A stretch of DNA of 64,000 nucleotides from Paenibacillus guangzhouensis (GTDB lineage Bacteria > Bacillota > Bacilli > Paenibacillales > Paenibacillaceae): positions 1,860,001 through 1,924,000 of the forward strand of contig NZ_CP045293.1 of assembly GCF_009363075.1 (NCBI RefSeq), read 5' to 3'. Below are positions 34,112 through 43,140 of this stretch, one piece after another. A model generated the notes under the pieces. That model worked only from the letters and a program-made list of their open reading frames with translations. It ran no database searches and was not told the DNA's origin. Numbering within the stretch: position 1 is the first letter of the stretch; each line of letters begins with the position of its first letter. A program made the translations under genes and the position numbers.

Positions 34112-34612
34112 TTGAAGAAGTTGTTTGTTACCGGTATTCTTTTTACCTTGCTGTTGATGATCTTTTTTCCAACATCTAGTCATGCAGAGTCCGCCAAGCT
34201 GAACAGCAAGTATGCGGAATACGCCCAATTCATCGTCATTGATAAGTCAACGAACAAGTTGACGTACTACGAAAAGGGGGAAGTCATCAAAACCTTCGCT
34301 GTAGCAACAGGCAAAAAGTCAACGTACACGCCCGAAGGACTGTTCCGAATTCACGAAAAAATCAAAAACAGGCCTTACTACAAAGAGAAGATTAAAGGCG
34401 GTGACCCGAAGAACCCTCTCGGAGACCGATGGCTAGGCCTGGAAGTGAAAAAAAATGGTCACACGTCGTATGCGTATGGCATACATGGCAATAACAATGA
34501 GTCCTCTATTGGCAAATACGTATCTGCAGGATGTATCAGAATGCATAACAAAGATGTCCGTTGGCTGTATGACAAGATCAAAGTCAATACGATGGTTCTC
34601 ATTCAGAAATAA
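34112..34612 (+). CDS. L,D-transpeptidase (YkuD domain)
   Basis: This 166-residue exported enzyme cross-links peptidoglycan stem peptides. A signal peptide, LFVTGILFTLLLMIFFPTSSHA, precedes a YkuD domain. The catalytic motif HGNNNESSIGKYVSAGCIRMH contains the His and the nucleophilic Cys near residue 148. The start is TTG with GGAGAGG seven bases upstream. It is a compact form, without LysM or PG-binding domains. A terminator follows. Confidence 0.92.
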   Translation: MKKLFVTGILFTLLLMIFFPTSSHAESAKLNSKYAEYAQFIVIDKSTNKLTYYEKGEVIKTFAVATGKKSTYTPEGLFRIHEKIKNRPYYKEKIKGGDPKNPLGDRWLGLEVKKNGHTSYAYGIHGNNNESSIGKYVSAGCIRMHNKDVRWLYDKIKVNTMVLIQK

Positions 34613-34650
34613 TACTTATCTTAAGAAAATAGACTGACTTTCATGTCGAA

Positions 34651-34682
34651 AAGCCGATATTCCTCCGGAGGAACATCGGCTT
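34651..34682 (+). terminator. Bidirectional terminator
   Basis: AAGCCGAT, an inner TTCCTCCGGAGGAA stem and ATCGGCTT, followed by CTTTTCTG. Lies between the convergent transpeptidase and LysR genes. Confidence 0.85.
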
Positions 34683-34690
34683 CTTTTCTG

Positions 34691-35578
34691 TTATTTACTG
34701 AATGTTTCCCGGGTCAATTGCAAAAAGGAATCAATCGCTGGCGTGATCCACTTCTCTTCATGCCAAAACATTTGAGTTGCAAAGGATGTGGCGGTCAAGT
34801 CCCACGCCAACGGAACCAGTTCTCCCCGATTCATTTCTGCGGTCACAGCCATTTCAGGCAAAATAGCGATCCCCATTCCGATTTTTGCGCATTGTTTAAT
34901 AGCTTCAGCGCTATTGAACTCCAATTCAGTTATTCTCCGCATGCCCTTCTGTAAGAGACTACGCTCGAAGAACTTGCGATAGGAGCAGCCTTGCTCTGTC
35001 AATAAAAAGGTCTCACCGTTAAAATCTTCAATGGACACCGCTGTACGAGCAGCCAAAGGATGATCAGGCGCTGCTAATACATAAAAAGGTTCAGCCAACA
35101 ATTTTTCTCCGCGAAATCCTGGCTCCCCCTTGATCTCATCCAGCATAAATATAATGTCCGCGTCCCCATTCCGTAAACTCTGTTTGAGACTCGGATAAGT
35201 GAGCGGTCGAAATAGCATCCGAATCCCAGGATAACGTAAGCGGAAGCAGCGTAGTAAAGTCGGTAGCCGGTATGTGCACAACGTTTCATCTGCACTTATG
35301 ACCACCGTCCCTGACACCTCACCGGATTGCTTAACGACATGCTGTGCTTCTTCAAGCTCACGTAAAATGTTGTCTACATAGCGCAGAAAACTTCTTCCCG
35401 GCTCGGTCAGAATCACTTTTTTACCCAATCTGTCTACCAGCTTGACACCCAGTTCTTCCTCCAATGATTTCATCTGCATCGTGACCGTTGATGGGACATA
35501 GTTCTGCACTTCTGCAGTGCGGCTGAAATTGAGTGTAGAAGCAAGCGTATGAAAAGTCTTAAGCTGCCGAAAATCCAT
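34691..35578 (-). CDS. LysR family transcriptional regulator
   Basis: This 295-residue LysR regulator has the wing MDFRQLKTFHTLASTLNFSRTAEVQNYVPSTVTMQMKSLEEELG and the C-terminal co-inducer domain starting GTVVISADETLCTYRLP. It is divergent from the MetX-like gene, so that gene is the likely target, with a dyad in the gap (35607). The inducer is unknown but could be a sulphur or amino-acid metabolite if the neighbour is a true acyltransferase. Confidence 0.9.
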   Translation of the reverse strand: MDFRQLKTFHTLASTLNFSRTAEVQNYVPSTVTMQMKSLEEELGVKLVDRLGKKVILTEPGRSFLRYVDNILRELEEAQHVVKQSGEVSGTVVISADETLCTYRLPTLLRCFRLRYPGIRMLFRPLTYPSLKQSLRNGDADIIFMLDEIKGEPGFRGEKLLAEPFYVLAAPDHPLAARTAVSIEDFNGETFLLTEQGCSYRKFFERSLLQKGMRRITELEFNSAEAIKQCAKIGMGIAILPEMAVTAEMNRGELVPLAWDLTATSFATQMFWHEEKWITPAIDSFLQLTRETFSK

Positions 35579-35606
35579 ATATCATCCCATCCTTAATTCA
35601 AAAAAA

Positions 35607-35623
35607 ATGAACGTTTTATTCAT
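35607..35623. promoter_or_regulatory. Possible LysR operator
   Basis: ATGAA, seven bases, TTCAT lies in the shared gap between the LysR gene and the MetX-like gene, with T and A at family-like spacing. A -35-like TTGACT follows at 35634 toward the hydrolase gene. Confidence 0.45.
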
Positions 35624-35710
35624 AAACGTTTCTTTGACTTAACAGTAACATCATCTTAGAGTGGTGACAAGGAAGATAATTCATCTTTAGCTATGAAAGG
35701 AGATTTTCAC

Positions 35711-36721
35711 ATGAGAGATTATGACATTTATGAACTAGAGGACGTTACGCTGCAATCCGGTCACACACTGCCCAAAGTTGTTCTCGCATACAAAACCTAC
35801 GGCACGATAAATGCCGAGAAGACGAATGTGATCGTCTACCCTACCTGGTTCGCAGGTCTGCATACCGATAATGAGTGGTTAATTGGGCCCGGTAAAGCAT
35901 TGGATCCGGAGAAATACTTTATTATCGTCCCGAATATGTTGGGCAATGGATTATCCTCCTCGCCTAGCAATACGCCCCCGCCATATCATCAAGCTAATTT
36001 CCCACGGGTTACCATTCATGATAATGTGCGGCTGCAGCATCAACTGGTTACCGAGAAGTTCGGCATTACGAAAATCGCACTCGTCGTAGGCTGGTCATTG
36101 GGGGCTGTTCAGACCTTTCAGTGGGGAGCAAGTTATCCAGATATGGTAGAGAGAATTGCTCCATTCGGAGGGACGGCCAAGACCCGGCCGCATGCTAAGG
36201 TCGTATTTGAAGGAATGATCGCTGCTTTACAGGCCGATGCTTCCTGGAATAATGGCTTTTATACACGGCAGCCGACAGCGGGATTGTCAGCTATGGGTCG
36301 CGTCTATGCGCCTTGGGGATTCTCTCAAGCCTTTTATTCGGAGAAGCTCTATCAACAAGAGGGCTATAGCAACCTAGATGACTATCTCGTAGATTACTGG
36401 GATCAAGTGTTTTTAACATTTGACGCCAATGACCTGATTACCATGCTGAATACCGGAATTACCAGTGACATTAGCGCCAATCCGATGTATGGCGGTGACT
36501 TTGAACTTGCGTTAAGCAAGATTACCGCAAGGGCACTGGTCATGCCAGGAAGTACGGACCTTTTCTTTCCTCCCCAAGATAACCACTATGAGGTACAACA
36601 TATGCCATGTGCGCTCTTCCATCCGATAGAATCAAAGTGGGGGCATTGTGCGGGCATCGGTCAGCATGAACCAGATTCTAAATCTATTGATAAAAAACTA
36701 AAGAATTTCTTGCTTGTATGA
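35711..36721 (+). CDS. MetX-like alpha/beta hydrolase (homoserine O-acetyltransferase family)
   Basis: This 336-residue protein is in the homoserine acetyltransferase branch of the alpha/beta hydrolases. Seen: VLAYKTYGTINAEKTNVIVYPTW, the nucleophile elbow VGWSLGAVQTFQWG with its Ser near residue 134, then GGTAKTRPHAKVV, and a late Asp-His pair PGSTDLFFPPQDN/GHCAG. It could acylate homoserine for methionine synthesis, but many family members act on other substrates. The ATG at 35711 has AAAGGAGA eight bases upstream, better than the open frame's earlier ATG. Confidence 0.87.
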   Translation: MRDYDIYELEDVTLQSGHTLPKVVLAYKTYGTINAEKTNVIVYPTWFAGLHTDNEWLIGPGKALDPEKYFIIVPNMLGNGLSSSPSNTPPPYHQANFPRVTIHDNVRLQHQLVTEKFGITKIALVVGWSLGAVQTFQWGASYPDMVERIAPFGGTAKTRPHAKVVFEGMIAALQADASWNNGFYTRQPTAGLSAMGRVYAPWGFSQAFYSEKLYQQEGYSNLDDYLVDYWDQVFLTFDANDLITMLNTGITSDISANPMYGGDFELALSKITARALVMPGSTDLFFPPQDNHYEVQHMPCALFHPIESKWGHCAGIGQHEPDSKSIDKKLKNFLLV

Positions 36722-36920
36722 AAGCTCACAAATCGGATTGATAAAGCGATACTCATCAATTTCGCACTAATCATAGCTTCTTCGTCTAACAAGCTTCTCA
36801 TTTCCTGAAATAATATTTCGAATTATAAAATTTTGTTCATGTTTTAATTTCACAAAAATATATTAAACGTGAAGTTTGATCATGTGTCATTCGATTTTAA
36901 TTACGATTCGGGAGGGAAAA

Positions 36921-38861
36921 ATGTTGAGATTAGTTCGAACGTTCCAATGGAAAAAGCTGTCACTCGCTCTTGCAATCGCTTCACTGTTGACTGCTGGCGT
37001 CATGCCAGGCGTCCCTGTTCCATTCAAGTCCGCGACAACTGTCTATGCGGAGCAAGACAAGACGAAATCGTTGCAGGCCGCTTTCGAATCCGCGGCGAAG
37101 GAATTCGGTGTGCCTGTGAGTATACTGATGTCTGTCTCCTACAACTTATCCAGGTGGGAGCATCATCAAGGACAGCCCAGCACGTCCGGGGGATATGGTG
37201 TTATGCATTTGACCGAATATATACAATCGGGTCACGAACATGGTAAGGGCATCGATGACGGAGTTACGCCATCAGCGCTCACGGACGATCCGAGCCTGCA
37301 TACACTGTCCGAGGCTGCGCAGCTATTGAATGTCGATCCGGACATATTGAAGCAAGACCCAGCGAGCAATATTCGAGGGGGAGCTGCACTTCTCGCGAAG
37401 TACGCGAGAGAAACGCGGGGTGAGCTTCCGGCATCCGAATCCGATTGGTATGGTGTTGTTGCGGAGTATAGTGGCTCTACTAATTCAGAGGCTGCCATGG
37501 CGTTTGCCGACGATGTTTTTGATACAATCCAGCAGGGAATGACACAACAGAATTCGGAAGGACAACAGCTCAGTCTACCATCCAAGGCAGTGCAGCCGAA
37601 TATTGATACCTATCATACTAAGCATTCACGCCCATCTAAGCCGGGAGACGTCGAGTGTCCACGTAACCTCCATTGCAGATTTATTCCTGCAGCCTATCAG
37701 CAAAATGGCAACGATCCGTGGGACTACTCCAATTACGATCTGGCCGATCGGCCTCGATTTGGTCCAGATATCCGTTATATCGTGATTCATGATACCGAAG
37801 AAACCTATCAAGATACGATTAATATTTTTACGAATCCGAGTTCGAGTGTCAGCGCACACTATGTCATCCGTTCATCCGATGGACTGATTGCGCAAATGGT
37901 CAAGAACAAGAATGTCGCATGGCATGCGGGCAACTGGTATTTTAATATGCACTCTATTGGTATTGAGCATGAAGGTTTTGCTATGGAAGGCGCAACTTGG
38001 TTCACGGAAAGGCTCTATCGTTCGTCTGCTGCATTGGTTCGTTATCTTGGGGACAAATACGATATCCCGCTCGACCGTGCCCATATTATCGGGCACAATG
38101 AAATACCGGGTCTGACCCCGGCACGTCAGAAGGTCATGCATCAGGATCCAGGTCCTTTCTGGGATTGGGAGCATTACATGGACTTGGTGGGTGCACCAAT
38201 ACGGGCCAAACATGGAAACAAAGATATCGTGGTCATTAAACCTGACTTCAAGACGAATCAGCCAGAGATCAATGATGCGCCTGCCCAGCCGTCTAACTTC
38301 CTGTATTTATACCAAGCGCCTGACTTCAACGCTGAGCTGATTGATGATCCTGCTCTAACGCATCAGAATAAGAAAGACGGATTCAGCGTCGGTGCCAAAG
38401 CTTCCGTGGGGCAGACCTTCGCGCTTGCGGACAAATCGGGAGACTGGACCGCCATCTGGTTCGGGGGGCAAAAGGCTTGGTTCTATAACCCGCATGGAAA
38501 AAATGCGGTTAATGGCAAGGGTACACTCATCACGCCGAAAACCGGGAGCGTCTCCATTGCGGTCTATGGTGCTGCCTACCCGGAAGCATCGGCTTATCCT
38601 GCGGACGTGACGCCGAATGTGCTCGTACCGCTGCAATACACGATTTCAGAAGGCCAGTCTTATGTTGCCGTGGATAAAATGAAAGGGGATTATTACGATG
38701 CCCCGGTATTCACGAATGATCCATATATGACCAGCAAAGAGATCAAGGGGAACGATGAATTCTATCGAATCTTCTTCAACCATCGATTCGCCTTTGTAAG
38801 AGTCTCCGATGTTGAGAAGGTGCGCTTTCAGTCAATGACCGAAGATGAACAGGACGAATGA
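36921..38861 (+). CDS. Secreted N-acetylmuramoyl-L-alanine amidase (amidase_2)
   Basis: This 646-residue exported autolysin has a signal peptide ending VPVPFKSATTVYA, then a long N-terminal region (about 45-250) with SLQAAFESAAKEFGVPVSILMSVSYNLSRWEHH resembling a transglycosylase-type helical fold. Next comes an amidase_2 domain: YIVIHDTEETYQDTI (zinc His), VSAHYVIRSSDGLIAQMV, HSIGIEHEGFA and DPGPFWDW. The C-terminal 180 residues repeat WTAIWFGGQKAWFYNP-type strands, likely cell-wall binding. It cuts the amide between muramic acid and L-alanine. The ATG at 36921 has GGGAGGG seven bases ahead. Confidence 0.9.
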   Translation: MLRLVRTFQWKKLSLALAIASLLTAGVMPGVPVPFKSATTVYAEQDKTKSLQAAFESAAKEFGVPVSILMSVSYNLSRWEHHQGQPSTSGGYGVMHLTEYIQSGHEHGKGIDDGVTPSALTDDPSLHTLSEAAQLLNVDPDILKQDPASNIRGGAALLAKYARETRGELPASESDWYGVVAEYSGSTNSEAAMAFADDVFDTIQQGMTQQNSEGQQLSLPSKAVQPNIDTYHTKHSRPSKPGDVECPRNLHCRFIPAAYQQNGNDPWDYSNYDLADRPRFGPDIRYIVIHDTEETYQDTINIFTNPSSSVSAHYVIRSSDGLIAQMVKNKNVAWHAGNWYFNMHSIGIEHEGFAMEGATWFTERLYRSSAALVRYLGDKYDIPLDRAHIIGHNEIPGLTPARQKVMHQDPGPFWDWEHYMDLVGAPIRAKHGNKDIVVIKPDFKTNQPEINDAPAQPSNFLYLYQAPDFNAELIDDPALTHQNKKDGFSVGAKASVGQTFALADKSGDWTAIWFGGQKAWFYNPHGKNAVNGKGTLITPKTGSVSIAVYGAAYPEASAYPADVTPNVLVPLQYTISEGQSYVAVDKMKGDYYDAPVFTNDPYMTSKEIKGNDEFYRIFFNHRFAFVRVSDVEKVRFQSMTEDEQDE

Positions 38862-38878
38862 ACGGTTTGAGCCTTTTG

Positions 38879-39355
38879 TTATAACTCTAACATCGTGATT
38901 TTCTCGCCATGCAAAACTTCGCCGCTGTCACGGAAGCCGAAACTTTCATAAAGCTTTTTGGCATGGACATTCTCATCCTTGTAACTGATCCAGCAATAAC
39001 GAGCAGGTCCCGCTGGACGCGTGCGAATGAACGCCATGATTTTTTCCATCGCTTCCCGGCCATAGCCGCGGTTCTGATAACGGTGATCAATCATCAGACG
39101 CAAGATACAATAACTGTCGTCAGCGATAGCCGGCAGATCATAACCGGTAATTTGATACGTAATCATGACGAATCCAACTGGCTCCTCATCCGCGTAAATG
39201 GCGAACGGAAATGGGTGTCCTCCATTGGTGGCAAGAACATAACATGAGGCCACACTTGATAGATTTGATGCAACGAACCGGCGTTGATCCTCCGTCACTT
39301 CCAGATTAAAGATGGCGCGTCGGTTCTCTAACGTGATTTTTCTAAGTGTAATCAT
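38879..39355 (-). CDS. GNAT acetyltransferase (polyamine-type, BltD-like)
   Basis: This 158-residue protein has the motif A MIDHRYQNRGYGREAMEKIM, with a preceding PVGFVMITYQ strand and later YDENVHAKKLYESFGFRDSG. This layout matches diamine/spermidine acetyltransferases such as B. subtilis BltD. In that family it inactivates polyamines; the exact substrate here is unproven. It is convergent with the amidase gene. Confidence 0.85.
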   Translation of the reverse strand: MITLRKITLENRRAIFNLEVTEDQRRFVASNLSSVASCYVLATNGGHPFPFAIYADEEPVGFVMITYQITGYDLPAIADDSYCILRLMIDHRYQNRGYGREAMEKIMAFIRTRPAGPARYCWISYKDENVHAKKLYESFGFRDSGEVLHGEKITMLEL

Positions 39356-39441
39356 GTGGAACTCCTCCTTGGATTTGAAAAATCATATTTTCGGTGGGCT
39401 AGCTATCATATCATACTTTTCCATATTTTGCTTGATAAAAT

Positions 39442-39488
39442 AAAAAAGCAAGCGGGGTGCCCTATCCGGGCTTTTCCGCTTGCTTTTT
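39442..39488 (-). terminator. Terminator of the methionine-recycling operon
   Basis: AAAAAGCAAGCGG, an inner GCCC/GGGC stem and CCGCTTGCTTTTT flank the mtnN stop. It has T-runs on both strands. Confidence 0.88.
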
Positions 39489-39511
39489 GTAGGTTTGCTA
39501 TATCACGTGCA

Positions 39512-40231
39512 TTACACGGCGATCGAATGAATCTGTTGAACCAATAGTTCCGTAAAATGCGCCGCATGCTTCGCAACATCATCGAGATTATTGTCAAAGC
39601 TGTCGGCGGTCTCGCCACCATGTCCGGTAATATCCGATACGGCCTTGACGGCTAGCACCGGAATGCCGTATTGGGCAGCAGCTTGCACGATGGCCAATCC
39701 TTCCATATCCGACACTTTGACGGCAGGGAAGATGGATTTAATCCAATCGACGCGGTCCGATTCGCTCATGAACGAATCAAGCGTCAGTACGAGTCCGAAA
39801 TCAAGCGCATACGGCAGCTCTTCAGCCGAAGCAGCTGTTTGTCTTGCCACATCCAGCCATGCATCGTTCAGATCGTATTTGGCGGGCATTTGCGGAACCT
39901 GACCATGCTCATATCCGAAGCAGGTGGCATCCACATCGCCATATCTGTACTGTGTAGCGACGACGACATCGCCGATCTTCAATCCATCAGCGAATGCGCC
40001 TGAGGAACCTGCATTGATGATTAGATCCGGTTGATACCGTTCAATCAGAAGCGTTACCGCAACGGCTGCATTCACCTTGCCGATACCGCTCTCTACCAGA
40101 ATCAGAGGTTGATTCCGATAGATTGCTTCTTCGACGATAACCTTACCCACTTGTGATCTTGACGTGATATGTGATTCACTGCGAAATGGAGCCATTTCCT
40201 CCTCCATCGCTGTGATGATTGCAATTTTCAT
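39512..40231 (-). CDS. mtnN: 5'-methylthioadenosine/S-adenosylhomocysteine nucleosidase
   Basis: This 239-residue nucleosidase splits adenine from S-adenosylhomocysteine and methylthioadenosine, giving S-ribosylhomocysteine for LuxS. Seen: MKIAIITAMEEEMAPF, VESGIGKVNAAVAVTLLIERY, IINAGSSGAFADGLKIGDVV, VKVSDMEGLAIVQAAAQYGIPVLAVKAVSDITG (the family's DMEG and D of the active site). It is the last gene of the met operon, 11 bases after metQ. Detoxifying SAH and feeding LuxS fits the neighbours. Confidence 0.97.
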   Translation of the reverse strand: MKIAIITAMEEEMAPFRSESHITSRSQVGKVIVEEAIYRNQPLILVESGIGKVNAAVAVTLLIERYQPDLIINAGSSGAFADGLKIGDVVVATQYRYGDVDATCFGYEHGQVPQMPAKYDLNDAWLDVARQTAASAEELPYALDFGLVLTLDSFMSESDRVDWIKSIFPAVKVSDMEGLAIVQAAAQYGIPVLAVKAVSDITGHGGETADSFDNNLDDVAKHAAHFTELLVQQIHSIAV

Positions 40232-40242
40232 AATCTGCCTCT

Positions 40243-41088
40243 CTACTCTTCCAGGAACGAAACCGGCTTATGGACAGGCACCTTCGTGCCGCCGAATTCT
40301 TGTTCGATGTATTTTTGCGTATCTTCGTTGTGGTACAATTCGCCTAATTTCAAAATACCAGGATCGTCCTTCTTAGCAGAACTCGTCACGAGAACGTTGA
40401 TGCTGCTCTTCGTATCGACCGATACTTCCTCATGGAACAAGGAGTCCTTCAAAACGTTCAGTCCGCCTTCCATCGCGATCGTATTCCCGATTAATACGAG
40501 ATCCACGTCTTGAATGACACGTGGTCCGGTCGTATCGTCGATCAACTTGAATTTTAGATTTTTGGGATTCTCAGCGATATCGTTCACCGACCCTGTACCT
40601 TCATTGAACCCGTCTTTCAGCTTAATAAGTCCAGAGGCCTGCAATAGCTTCAATCCTCTGGCCGTATTCGCCGGATTATCTGCCAAGGCAACGAGCGCAT
40701 CGTCCGGGACATCATTGATGTTCTTGATCTTCTGGGAGTAAATGCCCATCGGCTCAAGATATGTCGTCGCTACAGCGACAAGATTAGCATTGCTCTCTTT
40801 ATTGTAGCTGACGAGGTATCCCCAAGATTGGAAGGCGTTCACGTCAACTTCTCCCTCTTTGGTCGCGTTGTTCATGACGACGCCGCCATCGATCTCCTTA
40901 ACTTCTATCGTGAGCTTGGCATCCTTCGCAGCCTGTGATTCCGCAATATGCTTCCAGATCTGAGCGTCAGAGCCCATAGAACCGATGACAATTTTCTCTC
41001 CGTCGCCTGATTTGCTGCCGCAGCCTGCCATCACCAGAGTCAATGTCAATCCAAGCGCTAAGCCGCCCCATAATTTTTTGATATTCAT
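40243..41088 (-). CDS. metQ: Methionine ABC transporter substrate-binding lipoprotein
   Basis: This 281-residue protein is the extracytoplasmic receptor for methionine import. Lipobox LTLVMAGC gives a lipid anchor after a 20-residue signal. The mature part carries the NlpA/MetQ core: MGSDAQIWKHIAESQAAKDAKLTIEVKEIDGGVVMN, WGYLVSYNKESNANLVAVATTYLEPMGIYS. It works with metN and metI, which lie four genes upstream in the same operon with luxS and the SDR gene in between. Confidence 0.96.
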   Translation of the reverse strand: MNIKKLWGGLALGLTLTLVMAGCGSKSGDGEKIVIGSMGSDAQIWKHIAESQAAKDAKLTIEVKEIDGGVVMNNATKEGEVDVNAFQSWGYLVSYNKESNANLVAVATTYLEPMGIYSQKIKNINDVPDDALVALADNPANTARGLKLLQASGLIKLKDGFNEGTGSVNDIAENPKNLKFKLIDDTTGPRVIQDVDLVLIGNTIAMEGGLNVLKDSLFHEEVSVDTKSSINVLVTSSAKKDDPGILKLGELYHNEDTQKYIEQEFGGTKVPVHKPVSFLEE

Positions 41089-41129
41089 ATGCTTACTCCC
41101 CCCTAGATTGCTTCAAAAATATCAGTGCC

Positions 41130-41900
41130 CTAATGCATCGTCATGCCGCCAGTTACATTAATGGCCTGCCCTGTCATGTACGAAGATAATGGACTCGCCA
41201 GGAATAACACAACGTTCGCTACGTCCTGCACTTCTGCAGTCCGTCCGAGCGGAACCTGTGAACAATCCTCTGCATAGATCTCCTCAGCAGTCATCCCGCG
41301 GATAAGTCCACCTTCAATGCGCTCCCGATGCTTCATTGGCGTCTCCACGATCCCCGGACATACGGCATTGACCAGAATGTTATGTGGTGCCAGTTCAATC
41401 GCCATCACTTTCGTTAACCCGAGCACGGCATGCTTGGACGCGCAATACCCGCCCATGGCCCGATAGCCGTTCTTACCGGCTTGTGATGCCATTTGGATGA
41501 TTCTGCCCGGCTTCCCGGCCTCGACCATCTTCTTCGCGAATATTCTGGATACCAGATACAGCCCAGTGGAGTTAATCGCGAAGACTTTCTCCCAATCTCC
41601 CAGCTTGCTGTCAATGACATAATCCATCGTGGAAATCCCTGCACAATTCACAACGATGTCCGGAACTCCTGCTTCTACTAACACCTTATCTGACCAACGA
41701 TCGATATCCTCGGATCGGGACAGATCCAATCTAGATTCGAACAAGCGCCCATCGACATCTTTATAATCGTCCGCATATGCGAGATCAGCAGAGATAACCT
41801 TGGCCCCGCTCTGCAGCAATATTTGCACGATACCTTGTCCGATGCCGGAATTGCCTCCCGTTACAACCGCCGTCAGATGTGATAAATCCAGCGTAATCAT
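41130..41900 (-). CDS. SDR family oxidoreductase
   Basis: This 256-residue short-chain dehydrogenase has TGGNSGIGQGI (NAD(P) loop), NCAGIST, and the YxxxK catalytic pair in GYCASKHAVLGL, near residue 155. It closely resembles 3-hydroxybutyrate- or sorbitol-type SDR proteins. Its place between luxS and metQ suggests it acts on an AI-2 related compound such as the 4,5-dihydroxy-2,3-pentanedione produced by LuxS, but this is an inference. Six bases separate it from luxS. Confidence 0.9.
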   Translation of the reverse strand: MITLDLSHLTAVVTGGNSGIGQGIVQILLQSGAKVISADLAYADDYKDVDGRLFESRLDLSRSEDIDRWSDKVLVEAGVPDIVVNCAGISTMDYVIDSKLGDWEKVFAINSTGLYLVSRIFAKKMVEAGKPGRIIQMASQAGKNGYRAMGGYCASKHAVLGLTKVMAIELAPHNILVNAVCPGIVETPMKHRERIEGGLIRGMTAEEIYAEDCSQVPLGRTAEVQDVANVVLFLASPLSSYMTGQAINVTGGMTMH

Positions 41901-41906
41901 TGTGAA

Positions 41907-42368
41907 TTACAATACTCTCTTGAATGGATCTCTGCTGATGCCTGCCTCAAGGACAATCTTCGCATATTCTTGGGCGGAGAACAGCGAATGATCCTTGTAG
42001 TTGCCACATTCTAATGCGGATACTGCCGGAACTTCCGTCGTCTCGAGTACGCGCTTCAGCGTTCTTTCTAACGCAGATGCGATCTCTTCCGGATTATGTT
42101 CGTTCCATAGAATCAGGTAATATCCTGTTCTGCAACCCATTGGTGAAATATCGATAATGCCTTGAATCTCATCTCTCATATATGTAGCGAGCAGATGTTC
42201 AAGTGTATGAAGTGCTGCCGTCGGAATCGCATCTTGATTCGGTTGCAGGAACCGAAGATCGTATTTTTGTACGGTGCTGCCTTTCACGTCGTGCTCGACC
42301 CCTGCCGCTCTGACGTAAGGAGCCTTTACGATTGTGTGGTCCAATTGGAAGCTTTCTACTTTTGCCAT
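41907..42368 (-). CDS. luxS: S-ribosylhomocysteine lyase (AI-2 synthase)
   Basis: This 153-residue iron enzyme turns S-ribosylhomocysteine into homocysteine and 4,5-dihydroxy-2,3-pentanedione, the AI-2 precursor. The metal motif HTLEH is in ALHTLEHLLATYMRD near residue 57, the catalytic Cys in MGCRTGYYLI near residue 84, and LDHT and CGNYKDHSLFS close the site. With mtnN at the operon end, it recovers homocysteine and detoxifies SAH. Its position within a met transporter operon is a logical but not common arrangement. Confidence 0.98.
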   Translation of the reverse strand: MAKVESFQLDHTIVKAPYVRAAGVEHDVKGSTVQKYDLRFLQPNQDAIPTAALHTLEHLLATYMRDEIQGIIDISPMGCRTGYYLILWNEHNPEEIASALERTLKRVLETTEVPAVSALECGNYKDHSLFSAQEYAKIVLEAGISRDPFKRVL

Positions 42369-42459
42369 GTTACTTCAGTCCTTTTCCTGTAGTATTGTAT
42401 ATTTATTTCAGTACGTACCCGGAGGCAGCATACTGTATAAACCCATAAGAGATCTGTTC

Positions 42460-43140
42460 TTAATGCGTCGACTTCTTCGTGAAGTAATCGCCGATGAACT
42501 GGCACACGAATACCAGAATGAGGATCAATATCGTCGCGACTAACGTAATATCCGTCTGGAATCGATTATATCCCTTGTTGATCGCCAGACTCCCTAACCC
42601 ACCGGAGCCAATGGCGCCAGCCATCGTCGTCAGTCCGATCAGATTAATGACCGTAACGGAAGACGCACGGATAATCCCAGCCAAGCCTTCCTTCAGATAG
42701 ACGCGAAATATAATCTCGATCGGCCCCGAACCCATGGATTGCGCAGCTTCGATGATCCCTGGATCCACTTCGACCAACGCATTTTGGATTTGTCTTGCAT
42801 AGAAAGGCACAATGCCGATTACGAGCGGTACGATTGCTGCATGCATACCGATCGATGTCCCGACGATGAGACGGGTGACCGGAACGACGACAGCGATCAG
42901 AATGATGAATGGAATGGAGCGGAACAGATTTACGATTTTTTCCATGATGCTATAGACCAGCCTGTTCTCCAGAATACCCCCTTTATCGACAACAACGAGC
43001 GTAACGCCAATCAAGATGCCGAATAACACAGAGAATAACGAGGTCACCACGACCATATAAATCGTCTCATACATGCTGAGGAGGATATCCTCCCTTAAAC
43101 TCCATATATTTGGGAAATATTTCATCAAAAAATCGTTCAT
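42460..43140 (-). CDS. metI: Methionine ABC transporter permease
   Basis: This 226-residue membrane protein has five to six segments. The EAA-type loop is [28 protein letters not shown], where the ATPase docks, followed by [20 protein letters not shown], typical of MetI. The ATG at 43140 overlaps the metN stop by four bases (ATGA), so it is translated by coupling. Ninety-one bases separate it from luxS, with no terminator seen. Confidence 0.97.
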   Translation of the reverse strand: MNDFLMKYFPNIWSLREDILLSMYETIYMVVVTSLFSVLFGILIGVTLVVVDKGGILENRLVYSIMEKIVNLFRSIPFIILIAVVVPVTRLIVGTSIGMHAAIVPLVIGIVPFYARQIQNALVEVDPGIIEAAQSMGSGPIEIIFRVYLKEGLAGIIRASSVTVINLIGLTTMAGAIGSGGLGSLAINKGYNRFQTDITLVATILILILVFVCQFIGDYFTKKSTH